Below are positions 16,628 to 26,317 of a DNA stretch of 32,010 bases, one piece after another. The stretch is from contig CAILVI010000465.1 of NCBI GenBank assembly GCA_903837595.1, positions 1-32,010 of the forward strand. Direction: 5' to 3'. A model generated the notes under the pieces. That model saw nothing but the letters and a program-made list of their open reading frames with translations. It was not told the DNA's origin and did no database searches. Position numbers and translations under genes: made by a program. Numbering within the stretch: position 1 is the stretch's first letter; each line of letters starts with the position of its first letter. The stretch is from an uncultured Thiodictyon sp. (lineage in GTDB: Bacteria; Pseudomonadota; Gammaproteobacteria; Chromatiales; Chromatiaceae).

Positions 16628-17463
16628 ACATCATCGTGGTCGAGGACCACGACGACCTGCGCGAGGCGACCGTGGAGGCGCTGCGCGGCCTGGGGCATGC
16701 CGCCCGGGGTCTAACCTGCGCCGAGGCGCTGGACGCCGAACTCAGGGCCGCCCCCGCCGACCTGCTGGTGCTTGACCTCAACCTGCCAGGCGAGGACGGC
16801 ATCAGCCTCGCCCGCCGGATGCGCGTCGCCTGGCCCGCGATGGGCATCATCATGGTCACGGTGCGCGAGCAGGTCCGCAGCAAGATCGAGGGCTACGACA
16901 GTGGCGCCGACCTCTACCTCACCAAACCGACCTCGATCGGGGAACTGGAGGCGGCCATCGGCGCCCTGGCGCGGCGCCTGCGGGCCCAGGCGCCGACCAC
17001 CTCGCGGGTTGAGCCCGATCGCGCGATCGGCGATACCACCGCCAACGACCAGGCCGGCCGGTTCCCCTCCCCCCCACCGGAACCCTCGCCCGTGCAGCGG
17101 TCTCGCAAGCAGCTGCATGAGCTGCACGCTTACCTGACACAATTGGAGGGCAAGCTACCTACCCTGGAGGCGCTGGCGGCGCGCGTCGGACTCTCGGCCC
17201 GTCGCCTCAATGACGCCTTCGCCCGCGAATACGGCCTGCCGATCCATGCCTTCGTGACCGACCGCCGGCTCACCGCGGCCTATGCGGCAGTCCGCAATAC
17301 CGACCTGCCACTGAAGCAACTCGCCAGCCGCCTGGGCTACAACCACGTCAATCACTTCAACACCGCCTTTCGGAAAAAGTTCGGATTTCCGCCCGGGCAG
17401 TTACGGCGTGGTCGCGGTCGCCAACGGGAAGCACCGTCGGATGAACAGGATGAAGCGCAATAG
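16612..17463 (+). CDS. Response regulator with C-terminal AraC-type HTH
   Basis: A 283-residue regulator. The receiver domain (1-125) has acidic Glu11-Asp12, phospho-acceptor Asp55 in LLVLDLNLPGEDG, Thr83 in IIMVTV and Lys105 in YLTKPT. A Pro-rich linker (about 140-165) leads to an AraC/XylS DNA-binding domain with its two helix-turn-helix units: LEALAARVGLSARRLNDAFA and LKQLASRLGYNHVNHFNTAF, followed by RKKFGFPPGQLRR. The receiver-plus-AraC pairing is less common than OmpR or NarL types. It overlaps the kinase gene, so the two are one two-component system. The likely target is the divergent efflux operon (inference). Confidence 0.92.
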   Translation: MDSGLNIIVVEDHDDLREATVEALRGLGHAARGLTCAEALDAELRAAPADLLVLDLNLPGEDGISLARRMRVAWPAMGIIMVTVREQVRSKIEGYDSGADLYLTKPTSIGELEAAIGALARRLRAQAPTTSRVEPDRAIGDTTANDQAGRFPSPPPEPSPVQRSRKQLHELHAYLTQLEGKLPTLEALAARVGLSARRLNDAFAREYGLPIHAFVTDRRLTAAYAAVRNTDLPLKQLASRLGYNHVNHFNTAFRKKFGFPPGQLRRGRGRQREAPSDEQDEAQ

Positions 17464-17502
17464 CCCCCGTCCGCCCCCCGACCTTACCAAGAGATTGACG
17501 GT

Positions 17503-17528
17503 ATGGTCGCCGCGACTGCGGCGATCAT
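17503..17528. terminator. Hairpin between convergent regulator and hisG genes
   Basis: ATGGTCGCCGC and GCGGCGATCAT flank a 4-base loop (GACT), giving an 11-bp stem with a single G-T mismatch. It lies between the regulator stop (17463) and 2 bases past the hisG stop (17531), so it can serve both strands. There is no T run on either side, so it is either a factor-assisted terminator or an mRNA 3'-end stabiliser. Confidence 0.5.
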
Positions 17529-17530
17529 GG

Positions 17531-18403
17531 CTAGATCATCTTACGCAGCTCGTACTCCAGGATGCCTTCGGCACCCGCCGCCCGCAGGCGCGGGATCAGC
17601 ACCCGCACCGTAGCGGCATCGACGACGGTCTCCACCGCCAACCACTCGCGGTCATAGAGGTGGCTCACGGTGGGGGCGTGCAGGCTCGGCAGCAGGGCCA
17701 CGATTTCGTCAATCTGGGTGGCCCGGCAGTTGAGCTTGAGCGCCACCTTGTGACGCGCCGCGAGCGCCGCCTGGAGCATCAGTGCGATCTGGTCGATCTT
17801 GGCCCGCTTGGCGGGGTCCTCCATGGCCGCCGGGTTGGCGATCAGGCGGGTTTCGGTGTAGAGCATATCCTCCACGATCCGCAGTCCATGGGCGCGGATG
17901 GTGCTGCCGGTCTCGGTGATCTCCACCGCGGCATCCACCAGGCCCTCCACCACCTTGGCCTCGGTCGCCCCCCAACTGAACTCCACGGCCGCGTTCACGC
18001 CGCGTTCGGCGAAATAGCGGCGGGTGAAGCCCACCAGCTCGGTTGCCACCTTGCAGCCATCCAGATCCGCCGCCGAGCGCACCGGCGACTCCTCGCGTAC
18101 CAGCAGCACCCAACGGCTGCGCTGGTTGGACGCCTTGGAATAGGTGAGCGTGCAGACCTCGGTCACCTGCGCCTGGGTCTCCAGGATCCAGTCGAGCCCG
18201 GTCAGGCCCAGGTCCAGGGTGCCGTTGGCCACATAGGGCGCCATCTCCTGGGCGCGCACCAGGGCGCAGGCCAGTTCCGGGTCGTCCACCTCCGGGTAGT
18301 AGTTGCGCGAGCGCGGGGCGATGGTCCAGCCGGCCTGCTTGAAGAGCCCGAGGGTCGCCTCTTCCAGGCTGCCCTTGGGGATACCGAGTTTGAGTTTGGT
18401 CAT
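17531..18403 (-). CDS. hisG: ATP phosphoribosyltransferase, long form
   Basis: A 290-residue HisG catalysing the first step of histidine synthesis, ATP plus PRPP to phosphoribosyl-ATP. The N-terminus KLKLGIPKGSLEEATLGLFK and the PRPP-binding loop region AAVEITETGSTIRAHGLRIV are clear. The C-terminal part, about residue 215 on (KVALKLNCRATQIDEIVALL through PTVSHLYD to ELRKMI), is the regulatory HisG_C domain that binds histidine. The length of 290 marks the long form, which does not need HisZ; short forms are about 210. No other his gene is in the window. It is convergent with the response regulator gene. Confidence 0.93.
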   Translation of the reverse strand: MTKLKLGIPKGSLEEATLGLFKQAGWTIAPRSRNYYPEVDDPELACALVRAQEMAPYVANGTLDLGLTGLDWILETQAQVTEVCTLTYSKASNQRSRWVLLVREESPVRSAADLDGCKVATELVGFTRRYFAERGVNAAVEFSWGATEAKVVEGLVDAAVEITETGSTIRAHGLRIVEDMLYTETRLIANPAAMEDPAKRAKIDQIALMLQAALAARHKVALKLNCRATQIDEIVALLPSLHAPTVSHLYDREWLAVETVVDAATVRVLIPRLRAAGAEGILEYELRKMI

Positions 18404-18504
18404 GTGCGTGCCTTGGTGTCGTGCGGGTCCGAGGTTGGTCTGGGCGGGTACACTCAGAGACCTGGCAGTTTAACCGCTGGACCGGCAAAAAATGCAGCGC
18501 CGTC

Positions 18505-20000
<1,496 letters not shown>

Positions 20001-20004
<4 letters not shown>

Positions 20005-20276
20005 GGCTTGAAGGACAGCGAAACACGCTTGACGATTGGATCAAACAGACTTTTCTGCCTAAGGGTAAGAAATATCAACAGGTAACGCACGCTCTTAAGC
20101 TCCGCTTGTGACTCCGGCCACGGGCTGGGGAAAGGTCCGCCGCAAAAGTCACGCCGTTGAAGCGCCCTTTCCTTAGGTTCAGAGTATAACCATTTTGGCG
20201 GATTGCGGGGAACGGTCCGACGCCAGCCGCGCATGACGATGCGTGAGTACAAAGATCGACTTGCAAAATTGCACAT
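20001..20276 (-). pseudogene. Fused, deleted second copy of the two secreted-protein genes at 21107-22423
   Basis: The DNA matches the block at 21107-21700 in two pieces. The 5' part of this ORF (NPPKWLYSEPKERALQRRDF) corresponds to the C-terminus NPTKWSYPEPNQWPLKGRDF of the 21635 gene. Its TGA stop has become TGC, so the frame runs on. The 3' part, from GTG 20090, reads VRYLLIFLTLRQKSLFDPIV and then KRVSLSFKP. It joins the first six or so residues of the 21107 protein to its last roughly 20, with about 120 residues lost in frame. The ORF ends with TGA overlapping the kinase ATG. It may survive as a small coupling leader for the kinase; the protein itself is probably non-functional. Confidence 0.8.
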
Positions 20277-20373
20277 AAGGCATAAAATTTCAGTTTACGC
20301 TCGTATCATGGTCGTCGAAAAGCGCAACCGCGACGCGCAAGAGGCAGGCTTCAAGACCTTTTCCTGAAGCCAA

Positions 20374-20949
20374 ATGGGCGACGGAGCGCGACAGTCCAGA
20401 GCGCAAATCAGCAGGCATTCAAAGCCACCCGTGACTACCGTTCCCTCCCTCATCGTCGACGACCGCACCAGTGGCGACCTGAATAGCAACCTGGGCACCC
20501 GCTGGGAGTTTATCGCGGACACCGTCATGGGCGGCGTCTCACGGGGCGGATTGGCCGCCGAGGTAGTCGATGGGCACCCCTGCCTGCACCTGACCGGTCA
20601 GGTGAGCCTGGCGAACAACGGCGGCTTCCTGCAGGCAGGTCTGGATCTGCGCCCCGCCGGTCTGTTGGATGCCCGGGGCTGGAGCGGGATCGAATTAGTC
20701 GTCCGGGGTAATGACGAGACCTATAACCTGCACCTGCGCACGGTGGACACCCGCATCGTCTGGCAGTCCTATCGCGCCTCGTTCCCGGCAGGGCGTCAAT
20801 GGGCGACGGTGCGGCTACCCTTCGCCGGGTTTCAACCCTACCGGATCGACCGCCCGCTGGACCTGTCCGTCTTGCGCCGACTTGGGCTGGTCGCCATCGG
20901 CAGGGAGATGGCAGTCGACCTCTACCTTTCCTGTATTAGCTTTTACTGA
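20374..20949 (+). CDS. CIA30 family protein
   Basis: A protein of up to 191 residues of the CIA30 family (complex I intermediate-associated protein 30 fold, a galactose-binding-like jelly roll). Signature segments are LGTRWEFIADTVMGGVSRGG, NNGGFLQAGLDL, WSGIELVVRGNDETYNLHLR, WQSYRASFPAG, WATVRLPFAGFQPYR and LGLVAIGREMAVDLYLSCIS. The domain begins about residue 25, so GTG 20431 is an alternative start that would give 172 residues; neither start has a strong Shine-Dalgarno. No signal peptide is visible. Despite the family name, most bacterial members have no proven link to complex I. It lies opposite in strand to, and between, the two copies of the secreted-protein unit. Confidence 0.85.
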   Translation: MGDGARQSRAQISRHSKPPVTTVPSLIVDDRTSGDLNSNLGTRWEFIADTVMGGVSRGGLAAEVVDGHPCLHLTGQVSLANNGGFLQAGLDLRPAGLLDARGWSGIELVVRGNDETYNLHLRTVDTRIVWQSYRASFPAGRQWATVRLPFAGFQPYRIDRPLDLSVLRRLGLVAIGREMAVDLYLSCISFY

Positions 20950-20964
20950 GCCCGCGAAGTAAGC

Positions 20965-21033
20965 GGAATATGGGGCTAGGTTCAATTAAGTCTCGCGGCA
21001 GAAGAGAATCTAATTGAGGCAGGCCCCTTACCC
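20965..21033 (+). repeat. Palindromic interspersed repeat, copy 1 (REP-like)
   Basis: Starts GGAATATGGGGCTAGGTTCA and ends with a GGCCCCTTACCC-type tail. The ends of the core (20972-21027) form an imperfect inverted repeat: GGGGCTAGGTTCAATTA against the complement of TAATTGAGGCAGGCCCC, 13 of 17 paired. A second copy lies at 22456 in the same orientation, with about 59 of 69 positions equal by hand alignment. The form suggests a REP-type or MITE-like element; no transposase is nearby. Confidence 0.75.
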
Positions 21034-21106
21034 CAACGACCTCGCCGTCAGCGCGGCGGCCGGGATTATGACCAAAGCCCCAAAACCGGTCATCGCCGCG
21101 CCAGGA

Positions 21107-21583
21107 TTAGCGCGGCTTGAAGGAAGTCGCAACGCGCTTGACGATTGGATCAAAAAGACTTTTTTTCCCTTCTGGATATTCCAGGATAAAGGTAAGAAAC
21201 TGATCGCCGGCCGAGAGCGTTTTCTGATAGAAAACAGTCCCGCCGTTAACACCAGAAACCACAAACCAGCCGGGCTTTATGACCTTATAAGTGACGACTC
21301 TTTTCGGATCGTCCGCCAGTCCGCCGCGGGCGGCTTCGAGATACGCCTCTTCCAAGGACTGATCTAGCGCATTGTTTGAGCCATAGACTGACAGACTTGC
21401 ATCCGCATCCTTGGTCAAAAATCGCTGTCCGTCGCCGTTATCCGCTTCGCCTTGCGGGTACAGAATCCCCGCGGGATAGTCGATCGCATAACCGAAGCGT
21501 GCATTGTGGTAGGTGCGATAGTCAGCCGCGAACGCCGTCTGACTCAATGCAGTGAGGGCAATAAATATCAACAGATAACGCAC
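21107..21583 (-). CDS. Secreted protein of unknown function, 158 residues
   Basis: GTG 21583 with AGGAG about 9 bases upstream. The signal peptide MRYLLIFIALTALSQTAFA is followed by ADYRTYHNARFGYAIDYPAG, and later by LSVYGSNNALDQSLEEAYLE, YKVIKPGWFVVSG and GNGGTVFYQK-like strands (as NGGTVFYQK), ending in KKSLFDPIVKRVATSFKPR. This plan resembles small periplasmic proteins whose beta-sandwich begins RFGYAIDYP (PsbP/MOG1-like fold, inference). It follows the 21635 gene by 51 bases and is likely co-transcribed with it. A deleted second copy precedes the kinase gene at 20004, which hints at a link between this secreted protein and signalling. Confidence 0.75.
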   Translation of the reverse strand: MRYLLIFIALTALSQTAFAADYRTYHNARFGYAIDYPAGILYPQGEADNGDGQRFLTKDADASLSVYGSNNALDQSLEEAYLEAARGGLADDPKRVVTYKVIKPGWFVVSGVNGGTVFYQKTLSAGDQFLTFILEYPEGKKSLFDPIVKRVATSFKPR

Positions 21584-21634
21584 GCGCTTGAGCTCCTATG
21601 GTGACCCCTGCCACGGCCTGGAGAAAGGTCCACC

Positions 21635-22423
21635 TCAAAAATCACGCCCTTTAAGTGGCCACTGGTTAGGTTCAGGGTATGACCATTTCGTCGGATTGAA
21701 AAGAAGTGTCCAGGTTTTCGAGCGCATCTTTGTCCCTTTATTTTCCCCTGTGACAGTCACGAGTAGCGGAAAGACCTTTTGGTCGATCTTGGTCGAATCG
21801 ATGTCAAGCTGTGACTCCAGCGACGTACTCTTGGCCGCGCATGGCTCCTCAGAGCAAGTGCCGGCCTCATCGTAGGATGCCACAAACCCGGCGAGCTCAC
21901 GGATACCCCTGCCATAGGGCGCCAGAATGGAGTAACGACTTCCGCAGTATCCTTGATGGCAGTCCGAAACTCTGTTTTGCCAACCCCAATAGTCTGACGG
22001 CCCGAGTTTGACGAATTTCCAGTCATTCGGCGCGGCGCCGCTGGCGCCTTTATCGATTCTTGCGCTGCCGGCAACGATTTCCGCCTTACCGTCAGGGCCT
22101 TCAACGACAAAGGCCCCAACCAATCCTGACAAGACATGTGTTACATCTGGCTTGCCCTCCTCATCGACCGCCTGGCCTGCCGCCAACACATAGAGCCGCT
22201 GACCGGTGTCGGCCGAAACCCTCTCAGAGTGGTCAATCTTCATACAGTAGCGCTGCGTCTGCTCTGCATCCATCGTCAGCCAGCAATTGCGCTGCCGATC
22301 GTATCGACCATAAACGCGATCCATTATTTCTGCCGGCTAAACTTCGGCGCTGGCGGGCCTCGGGAAAGAGAGCGACGCCGCCACCATGACGAATGCCGAC
22401 AGCGCGACTGCATGGTTATTCAT
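21635..22423 (-). pseudogene. Secreted protein gene with an in-frame amber codon just after the signal peptide
   Basis: ATG 22423 opens MNNHAVALSAFVMVAASLSF and ends in PRPASAEV, a textbook signal peptide (cleavage ASA/EV). The next codon is TAG (22337-22339). The same frame then continues PAEIMDRVYGRYDRQRNCW and stays open for the rest of a 262-codon gene. The phrase EV-x-PAEIM is consistent with a lost Tyr codon (TAT or TAC to TAG). A restart at ATG 22324 would give 229 residues without signal peptide. The body has several Cys (NCWL, RYCM, SDCHQGYCGSRYS, GTCSEEPCAAK) suited to a periplasmic disulfide protein. Options: recent nonsense mutation, amber read-through, or sequencing error. The family is not recognised. 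Confidence 0.75.
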
Positions 22424-22455
22424 TGCTTGTTTCTCGCCAATAGCCCCGGACTGTA

Positions 22456-22523
22456 GGAATAAGGGGCAGGTTCAATTAAGCCTCGCGGCGGAAAAGAATC
22501 CAATTGCGCCTAGCCCCTTACCC
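22456..22523 (+). repeat. Palindromic interspersed repeat, copy 2 (REP-like)
   Basis: Starts GGAATAAGGGGCAGGTTCAA and ends GCCCCTTACCC, parallel to copy 1 at 20965. Its ends also pair: GGGGCAGGTTCAATT against the complement of CAATTGCGCCTAGCCCC, with one base missing on the left. The two copies bracket the 21107 and 22423 genes as direct repeats 1.49 kb apart. Confidence 0.75.
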
Positions 22524-22527
22524 GGAC

Positions 22528-22559
22528 CGTGACGTGTATGCCCCCCCATACCTGCCAGT
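22528..22559 (-). pseudogene. 32-bp relic of a receiver-kinase gene 5' region
   Basis: CGTGACGTGTATGC followed by a C-run and CCTGCCAGT nearly repeats 19906-19936, which encodes about residues 23-33 of the REC-PAS-kinase. Fourteen bases in a row are identical, and about 28 of 31 overall by hand, with one extra base. It lies just outside repeat copy 2, in the same orientation as the kinase gene. Confidence 0.6.
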
Positions 22560-22579
22560 GAGAACGGCTGTCAACCCCG

Positions 22580-23845
22580 TCAATCATCCTCCCGCGACAA
22601 TGCACCGATGCCGACCGTTGGCGCCCCAACCTGAAGGGAGTCGACACCACTCAGGGTCACCCGCGCAAAGCGCCGCTTGCCGACCTGGTACAGGTGCGCC
22701 GTGCCGACCTGACACATGAACCGCGGGTCATCAAGGCTCGCACCATCGATCTTGACCCCACCCTGCTCGATCAGACGCATGGCCTCAGAGGTGGTCTTGA
22801 CCAGACCCGCATCCTTGAGGAGCCTGGCAATGCCAAGAGTGCCGCAGGCGTCCGCCGTGACCGACAGTTCCGGTACGTCGTCCGGTACCGCCCCGTGGGA
22901 GCGCGCGACAAATCCTTCCTTGGCCGCGACCGCCGCCTCGGCTGAGTGAAAGCGCGCAACCATCTCCGAGGCCAATTGGAACTTGATATCCATCGGGTTC
23001 ACGCCGGCCAAGACATCCGCTCGCCAAGCGTCGATCTCCGCCATGGTATGGGCGCTGAGCAGTTCCAGGTAGCGCCACATCAGCTCGTCCGAGACCTTCA
23101 TTAGCTTGCCAAACATCTCCGCGGGCGCATCGGTGATCCCGACATAGTTGCCGAGTGACTTCGACATCTTCTGGACGCCGTCCAACCCTTCCAGCAGCGG
23201 CAGGGTGATGACCACCTGGGGCTCTTGCCCGTAGGATTCCTGTAACTGCCGCCCCACCAGGAGGTTGAACTTTTGGTCGGTGCCGCCGAGCTCCACGTCG
23301 GCGCGCAGCGCTACCGAGTCGTAGCCCTGGATCAGCGGATATAAAAACTCATGCACCGCAATCGGTTGACCACCCCGATACCGCTTGCCGAAGTCGTCGC
23401 GCTCGAGCATCCGCGCCACCGTATGGCGGGCGGCGAGCTGGATCAGACCGGCCGCGCCCAAGGGCTCGATCCAGTGCGAATTGAACACGACCTCGGTGCG
23501 CGCCGGGTCGAGGATGCGGAACACCTGCTCCTGGTAGGTCGCGGCATTGAGCGCGATCTGATCGGGGGTCAGCGGCTTGCGGGTGGCGCTCTTGCCCGTC
23601 GGGTCGCCGATCATGCCGGTGAAGTCACCGATCAGGAAGAGGACGTGGTGACCCAGCTCCTGGAACTGGCGCAGCTTGTTGATCAGTACCGTGTGCCCCA
23701 GGTGCAGGTCCGGCGCGGTCGGGTCGAAACCCGCCTTGACGCGCAACGGCTGCCCCCGCTCCAGCTTCTTACGCAGGGCCTCTTCGAGCAGGATCTCTTG
23801 GGTACCGCGCCGGATGAGCGCGAGCGACGACTCGACTGTATCCAC
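22580..23845 (-). CDS. tyrS: Tyrosine--tRNA ligase
   Basis: A 421-residue class I synthetase that charges tRNA-Tyr. I start at GTG 23845, 5 bases after the erpA stop; the frame is open further upstream but only inside erpA. The HIGH motif is [10 protein letters not shown] (48-51) and KMSKS is at 226-230. Tyrosine-pocket segments are [17 protein letters not shown] and [12 protein letters not shown]. The C-terminal S4 RNA-binding domain spans about 340-405 ([19 protein letters not shown]), followed by a 15-20 residue extra tail ending GALSREDD. The sequence type is that of the Pseudomonas-like bacterial TyrS with a HLGH motif. It is the last gene of an argC-erpA-tyrS run. Confidence 0.95.
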   Translation of the reverse strand: MDTVESSLALIRRGTQEILLEEALRKKLERGQPLRVKAGFDPTAPDLHLGHTVLINKLRQFQELGHHVLFLIGDFTGMIGDPTGKSATRKPLTPDQIALNAATYQEQVFRILDPARTEVVFNSHWIEPLGAAGLIQLAARHTVARMLERDDFGKRYRGGQPIAVHEFLYPLIQGYDSVALRADVELGGTDQKFNLLVGRQLQESYGQEPQVVITLPLLEGLDGVQKMSKSLGNYVGITDAPAEMFGKLMKVSDELMWRYLELLSAHTMAEIDAWRADVLAGVNPMDIKFQLASEMVARFHSAEAAVAAKEGFVARSHGAVPDDVPELSVTADACGTLGIARLLKDAGLVKTTSEAMRLIEQGGVKIDGASLDDPRFMCQVGTAHLYQVGKRRFARVTLSGVDSLQVGAPTVGIGALSREDD

Positions 23846-23850
23846 CGGCG

Positions 23851-24213
23851 TCAGACCGAGAACGAGGAGCCGCAACCACAGGTGGTGGATGCGTTGGGAT
23901 TGCGGATGACGAACTGGGACCCTTGCAGACTTTCGGTGTAATCGATCTCGGCACCCATCAGATACTGCATGCTCATGGGGTCGATCAGCAGCCGCACGCC
24001 GTCGGTCACGACCTGCGTGTCCCCGTCCTGCAACGCCTCGTCGAAGGTGAACCCGTACTGGAATCCGGAGCACCCGCCGCCCTGGATGTAGACGCGCAAC
24101 ATCAGGTCCGGTTTGCCCTCCTCGACAATGAGTTGGGCGACCTTGGCCGCCGCGGACGAGGTGAAGACCAAGGGCGAATCGGGGGACGAATCAGCAGTGG
24201 TGGCGGCGCTCAT
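23851..24213 (-). CDS. erpA: A-type Fe-S cluster carrier ErpA
   Basis: A 120-residue A-type carrier that passes Fe-S clusters from the scaffold to target enzymes. The three ligand cysteines are present: Cys48 in [10 protein letters not shown], and Cys112 and Cys114 in TTCGCGSSF. The length is normal with a short unstructured N-terminal tail. Segments [20 protein letters not shown] and [20 protein letters not shown] are typical of ErpA/IscA. It lies 79 bp downstream of argC and directly before tyrS. A second, divergent A-type protein is encoded at 25493. Confidence 0.93.
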   Translation of the reverse strand: MSAATTADSSPDSPLVFTSSAAAKVAQLIVEEGKPDLMLRVYIQGGGCSGFQYGFTFDEALQDGDTQVVTDGVRLLIDPMSMQYLMGAEIDYTESLQGSQFVIRNPNASTTCGCGSSFSV

Positions 24214-24292
24214 GGGGTGTCGTGCTCGTACAGGTTGCGATTAGTGTCTAAGTTGCGTCTGGGTGGCAGGCAGTTCAACCGCCCGGAACGCG

Positions 24293-25330
24293 TCAGGGCA
24301 GCAGGGCGATCGCGCCCAGCCCGGCGGTCTCCTCCACCCCGAACAGCAGATTCATGTTCTGGACCGCCTGCCCGGCCGCCCCCTTGACCAGATTGTCGAT
24401 CACCGACTGGACGATGACCACCGCGGAGCCGGCCTGGCGCGTGACGGCGATGCGGCACAGGTTGCTACCGCGCACGGAGCGGGTATCCGGATTGGCGCCG
24501 GCCGGCATCACATCGACGAAGGGCTCACCGGCGTAATGTTGGGCATACAGGTCAGTCAGGTCGCCAACCGCGGCGCCATTGAGCAGACGGGCATAGAGGG
24601 TCGCCTCGATCCCACGAATCATCGGCAGCAGGTGGGGGACAAAGGTCAGGCCGACCGGCCGACCGGCCACCTGGGCCAGGTTTTGCCCGATCTCGGGGGC
24701 GTGACGGTGCCCGGCGACCGCATAGGCCTTAAAACCCTCGCCCACCTCGGCCATCAGGAGCCCGGTCTCGGCCTTGCGTCCGGCACCGCTGGTGCCCGAT
24801 TTGGCGTCGGCGATCAACCAGTCCGGGTCCACCAGGCCGGCGGCCAACAAGGGGGCCAGGCCCAGGGTCACGGCGGTCGGGTAGCAACCCGGATTGGCGA
24901 TGAGGCGCGCGGTTCGCACCGCCGCGCGATTGAGTTCCGGCAGCCCATAGACCGCCTCGGCGAGCAGTTGCGGACAGGCGTGGGGCATCCCGTACCAGGC
25001 ATCCCACAGAGCCGGGTCCTTGAGCCGAAAGTCCGCGGCCAGATCGATCACGCGCGCCCCGCGCGCCAGCAGGTCCGGGGTCTGCGCCATGGCCGTGCCA
25101 TTGGGCGTGGCGAAAAACACCACGTCACAGGCGCCGAGCGCGGCCGGGTCGGGCTCGCTGAAGCACAGGTTGGACTCGCCGCGCAGGTGGGGGAAGAGGT
25201 CGGCGACCGCCGTGCCCGCCTCACCGCGGGAGGTAATCACCGCCACCGCGGCACTGGGATGCCGCAGCAGGATGCGCAGCAGTTCGGCGCCCGTGTAACC
25301 GGTGCCGCCGACGATTCCGACCTTGATCAT
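24293..25330 (-). CDS. argC: N-acetyl-gamma-glutamyl-phosphate reductase
   Basis: A 345-residue NADP-dependent dehydrogenase of arginine synthesis that reduces N-acetylglutamyl-phosphate to the semialdehyde. The nucleotide-binding start is [20 protein letters not shown] (2-21). The catalytic Cys149 lies in [12 protein letters not shown]. Later motifs are [24 protein letters not shown] and [19 protein letters not shown]. The length matches the 340-residue ArgC type. It is first in the argC-erpA-tyrS run. Confidence 0.95.
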   Translation of the reverse strand: MIKVGIVGGTGYTGAELLRILLRHPSAAVAVITSRGEAGTAVADLFPHLRGESNLCFSEPDPAALGACDVVFFATPNGTAMAQTPDLLARGARVIDLAADFRLKDPALWDAWYGMPHACPQLLAEAVYGLPELNRAAVRTARLIANPGCYPTAVTLGLAPLLAAGLVDPDWLIADAKSGTSGAGRKAETGLLMAEVGEGFKAYAVAGHRHAPEIGQNLAQVAGRPVGLTFVPHLLPMIRGIEATLYARLLNGAAVGDLTDLYAQHYAGEPFVDVMPAGANPDTRSVRGSNLCRIAVTRQAGSAVVIVQSVIDNLVKGAAGQAVQNMNLLFGVEETAGLGAIALLP

Positions 25331-25410
25331 GACCAGACCCTTTGTTCAAACCTGACCGGCGGCCCCGGTGCGAGCCGGGACGCCGGGCGCTGACGCGCGT
25401 GCGCGACAAC

Positions 25411-25432
25411 AAAAAAAGCGGCCGGGGCCGCT
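25411..25432 (-). terminator. Rho-independent terminator of the 25493 gene
   Basis: Read on the minus strand: GCGGCC, CC, GGCCGC, then a run of seven T (25417 to 25411). The 6-bp GC stem gains an A-T pair at its base. It lies 60 bp past the stop of the A-type carrier gene and before argC, so argC needs its own promoter or read-through. Confidence 0.85.
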
Positions 25433-25492
25433 CTCGACATTCACCAGCGCTCGCGTCTCACGCGGCGCCGGACCGGCGCCGCACGCCTCACC

Positions 25493-25864
25493 TCAGGAGC
25501 AGCCGCCGCCACCGGAGTTTGAACCGCAGCTGCCGCAGCCACCGCCCTCGGCCTTGGGCAGGTTGTTGAACACAAAAGTAGGTTGACCTTCCTCGTTTTC
25601 GACGAAATCGATCTCGACACCGCGCAGGTGGTCAAGGGTGCCGTCGTCGACCACGACCTTGAAGCCGTCACAGGCCAGCACGCCGTCGTCGTCATTGATC
25701 TCGTCGGTGAAGGTCATGCCGAAGCCGATCCCGTGGCAGCCGCCAGAGGTCGCGAACACACGTACCCCCTGGATGCTGTCGTCGACCTGGGCGAACAGTT
25801 CACTCATCTTGGCCGCGGCAGGCGAGGTCAGCGTCAAATGGTCATTGGTCAGGGGTGCAGACAT
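25493..25864 (-). CDS. Second A-type (HesB/IscA) Fe-S protein with Gly/Cys-rich tail
   Basis: A 123-residue HesB/IscA-like protein. The first ligand position is Cys43 in SGGCHGIGFGM, where the usual serine after the Cys is His. The C-terminal pair is Cys110 and Cys113 in GGGCGSCG, spaced CxxC rather than CxC, followed by a Gly-rich tail with Cys122. The centre (KVVVDDGTLDHLRGVEIDFV) keeps the family fold. It is distinct from ErpA and may serve a special target or act in sulfur or Fe-S delivery linked to the nearby rubredoxin (inference). It has its own promoter candidate and a strong terminator, so it is probably monocistronic. Confidence 0.85.
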   Translation of the reverse strand: MSAPLTNDHLTLTSPAAAKMSELFAQVDDSIQGVRVFATSGGCHGIGFGMTFTDEINDDDGVLACDGFKVVVDDGTLDHLRGVEIDFVENEEGQPTFVFNNLPKAEGGGCGSCGSNSGGGGCS

Positions 25865-25901
25865 TCTCGGTCGTCTCCGATATCTCGAACGTTACGCAAA
25901 A

Positions 25902-25930
25902 ATCTAACAGAAACCCAGCCGATTAGTCAA
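25902..25930 (-). promoter_or_regulatory. Putative promoter of the second A-type Fe-S protein gene
   Basis: On the minus strand TTGACT (25930-25925) and TTAGAT (25907-25902) are separated by 17 bases, 38 bases ahead of the ATG. The -35 matches 5 of 6, the -10 only 3 of 6. No IscR-type site was recognised. Confidence 0.4.
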
Positions 25931-25954
25931 TCAATCGGGGCAAAAAGTCACTCA

Positions 25955-26119
25955 TCACAACTCCACCAGTTCAAAATCGTCCTTGCCGGCGCCGCACTCA
26001 GGGCACCGCCAATCGGCCGCCACATCCTCCCAGCGGGTCCCGGCCGCGATGCCGTCATCGGGCCAACCCTTGGCCTCGTCATAGATCCATCCGCAGATTA
26101 CACAGATATAGGTTTTCAT
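25955..26119 (-). CDS. Rubredoxin
   Basis: A 54-residue one-iron electron carrier. The four ligands are Cys6 and Cys9 ([15 protein letters not shown]) and Cys39 and Cys42 ([18 protein letters not shown]). The spacing and the length of 52-54 residues are those of classic rubredoxins. ATG 26119 is chosen because it gives the canonical [10 protein letters not shown] start; the frame is open further upstream without sense. It lies divergent from thiD across 198 bp. In aerobic or phototrophic bacteria such proteins feed oxygen-reducing or assembly reactions; the partner is unknown here. Confidence 0.95.
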   Translation of the reverse strand: MKTYICVICGWIYDEAKGWPDDGIAAGTRWEDVAADWRCPECGAGKDDFELVEL

Positions 26120-26317
26120 GGGCGTTCCGTGTGGACCACCGGGACCAAGGCGGATGCACCCGGAGCCGGCGGCGAGTGGCGCCCGCCGGGGTCCGGCAGG
26201 CACAATCAGCCGCTCAACATAGTGACCTAACCAACCCACTGCAAGAGGCATCGCCGATGCCCAGACCACCACCATCGGCCACACCCGCCCGCGCGGTGAC
26301 CTACCGAGACTTGAACC

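Noticed and set aside
26120..26317. Possible TPP riboswitch ahead of thiD
   Set aside because: I looked for the conserved CTGAGA and ACCTGA-type segments of the THI element and found none in the divergent gap with rubredoxin.
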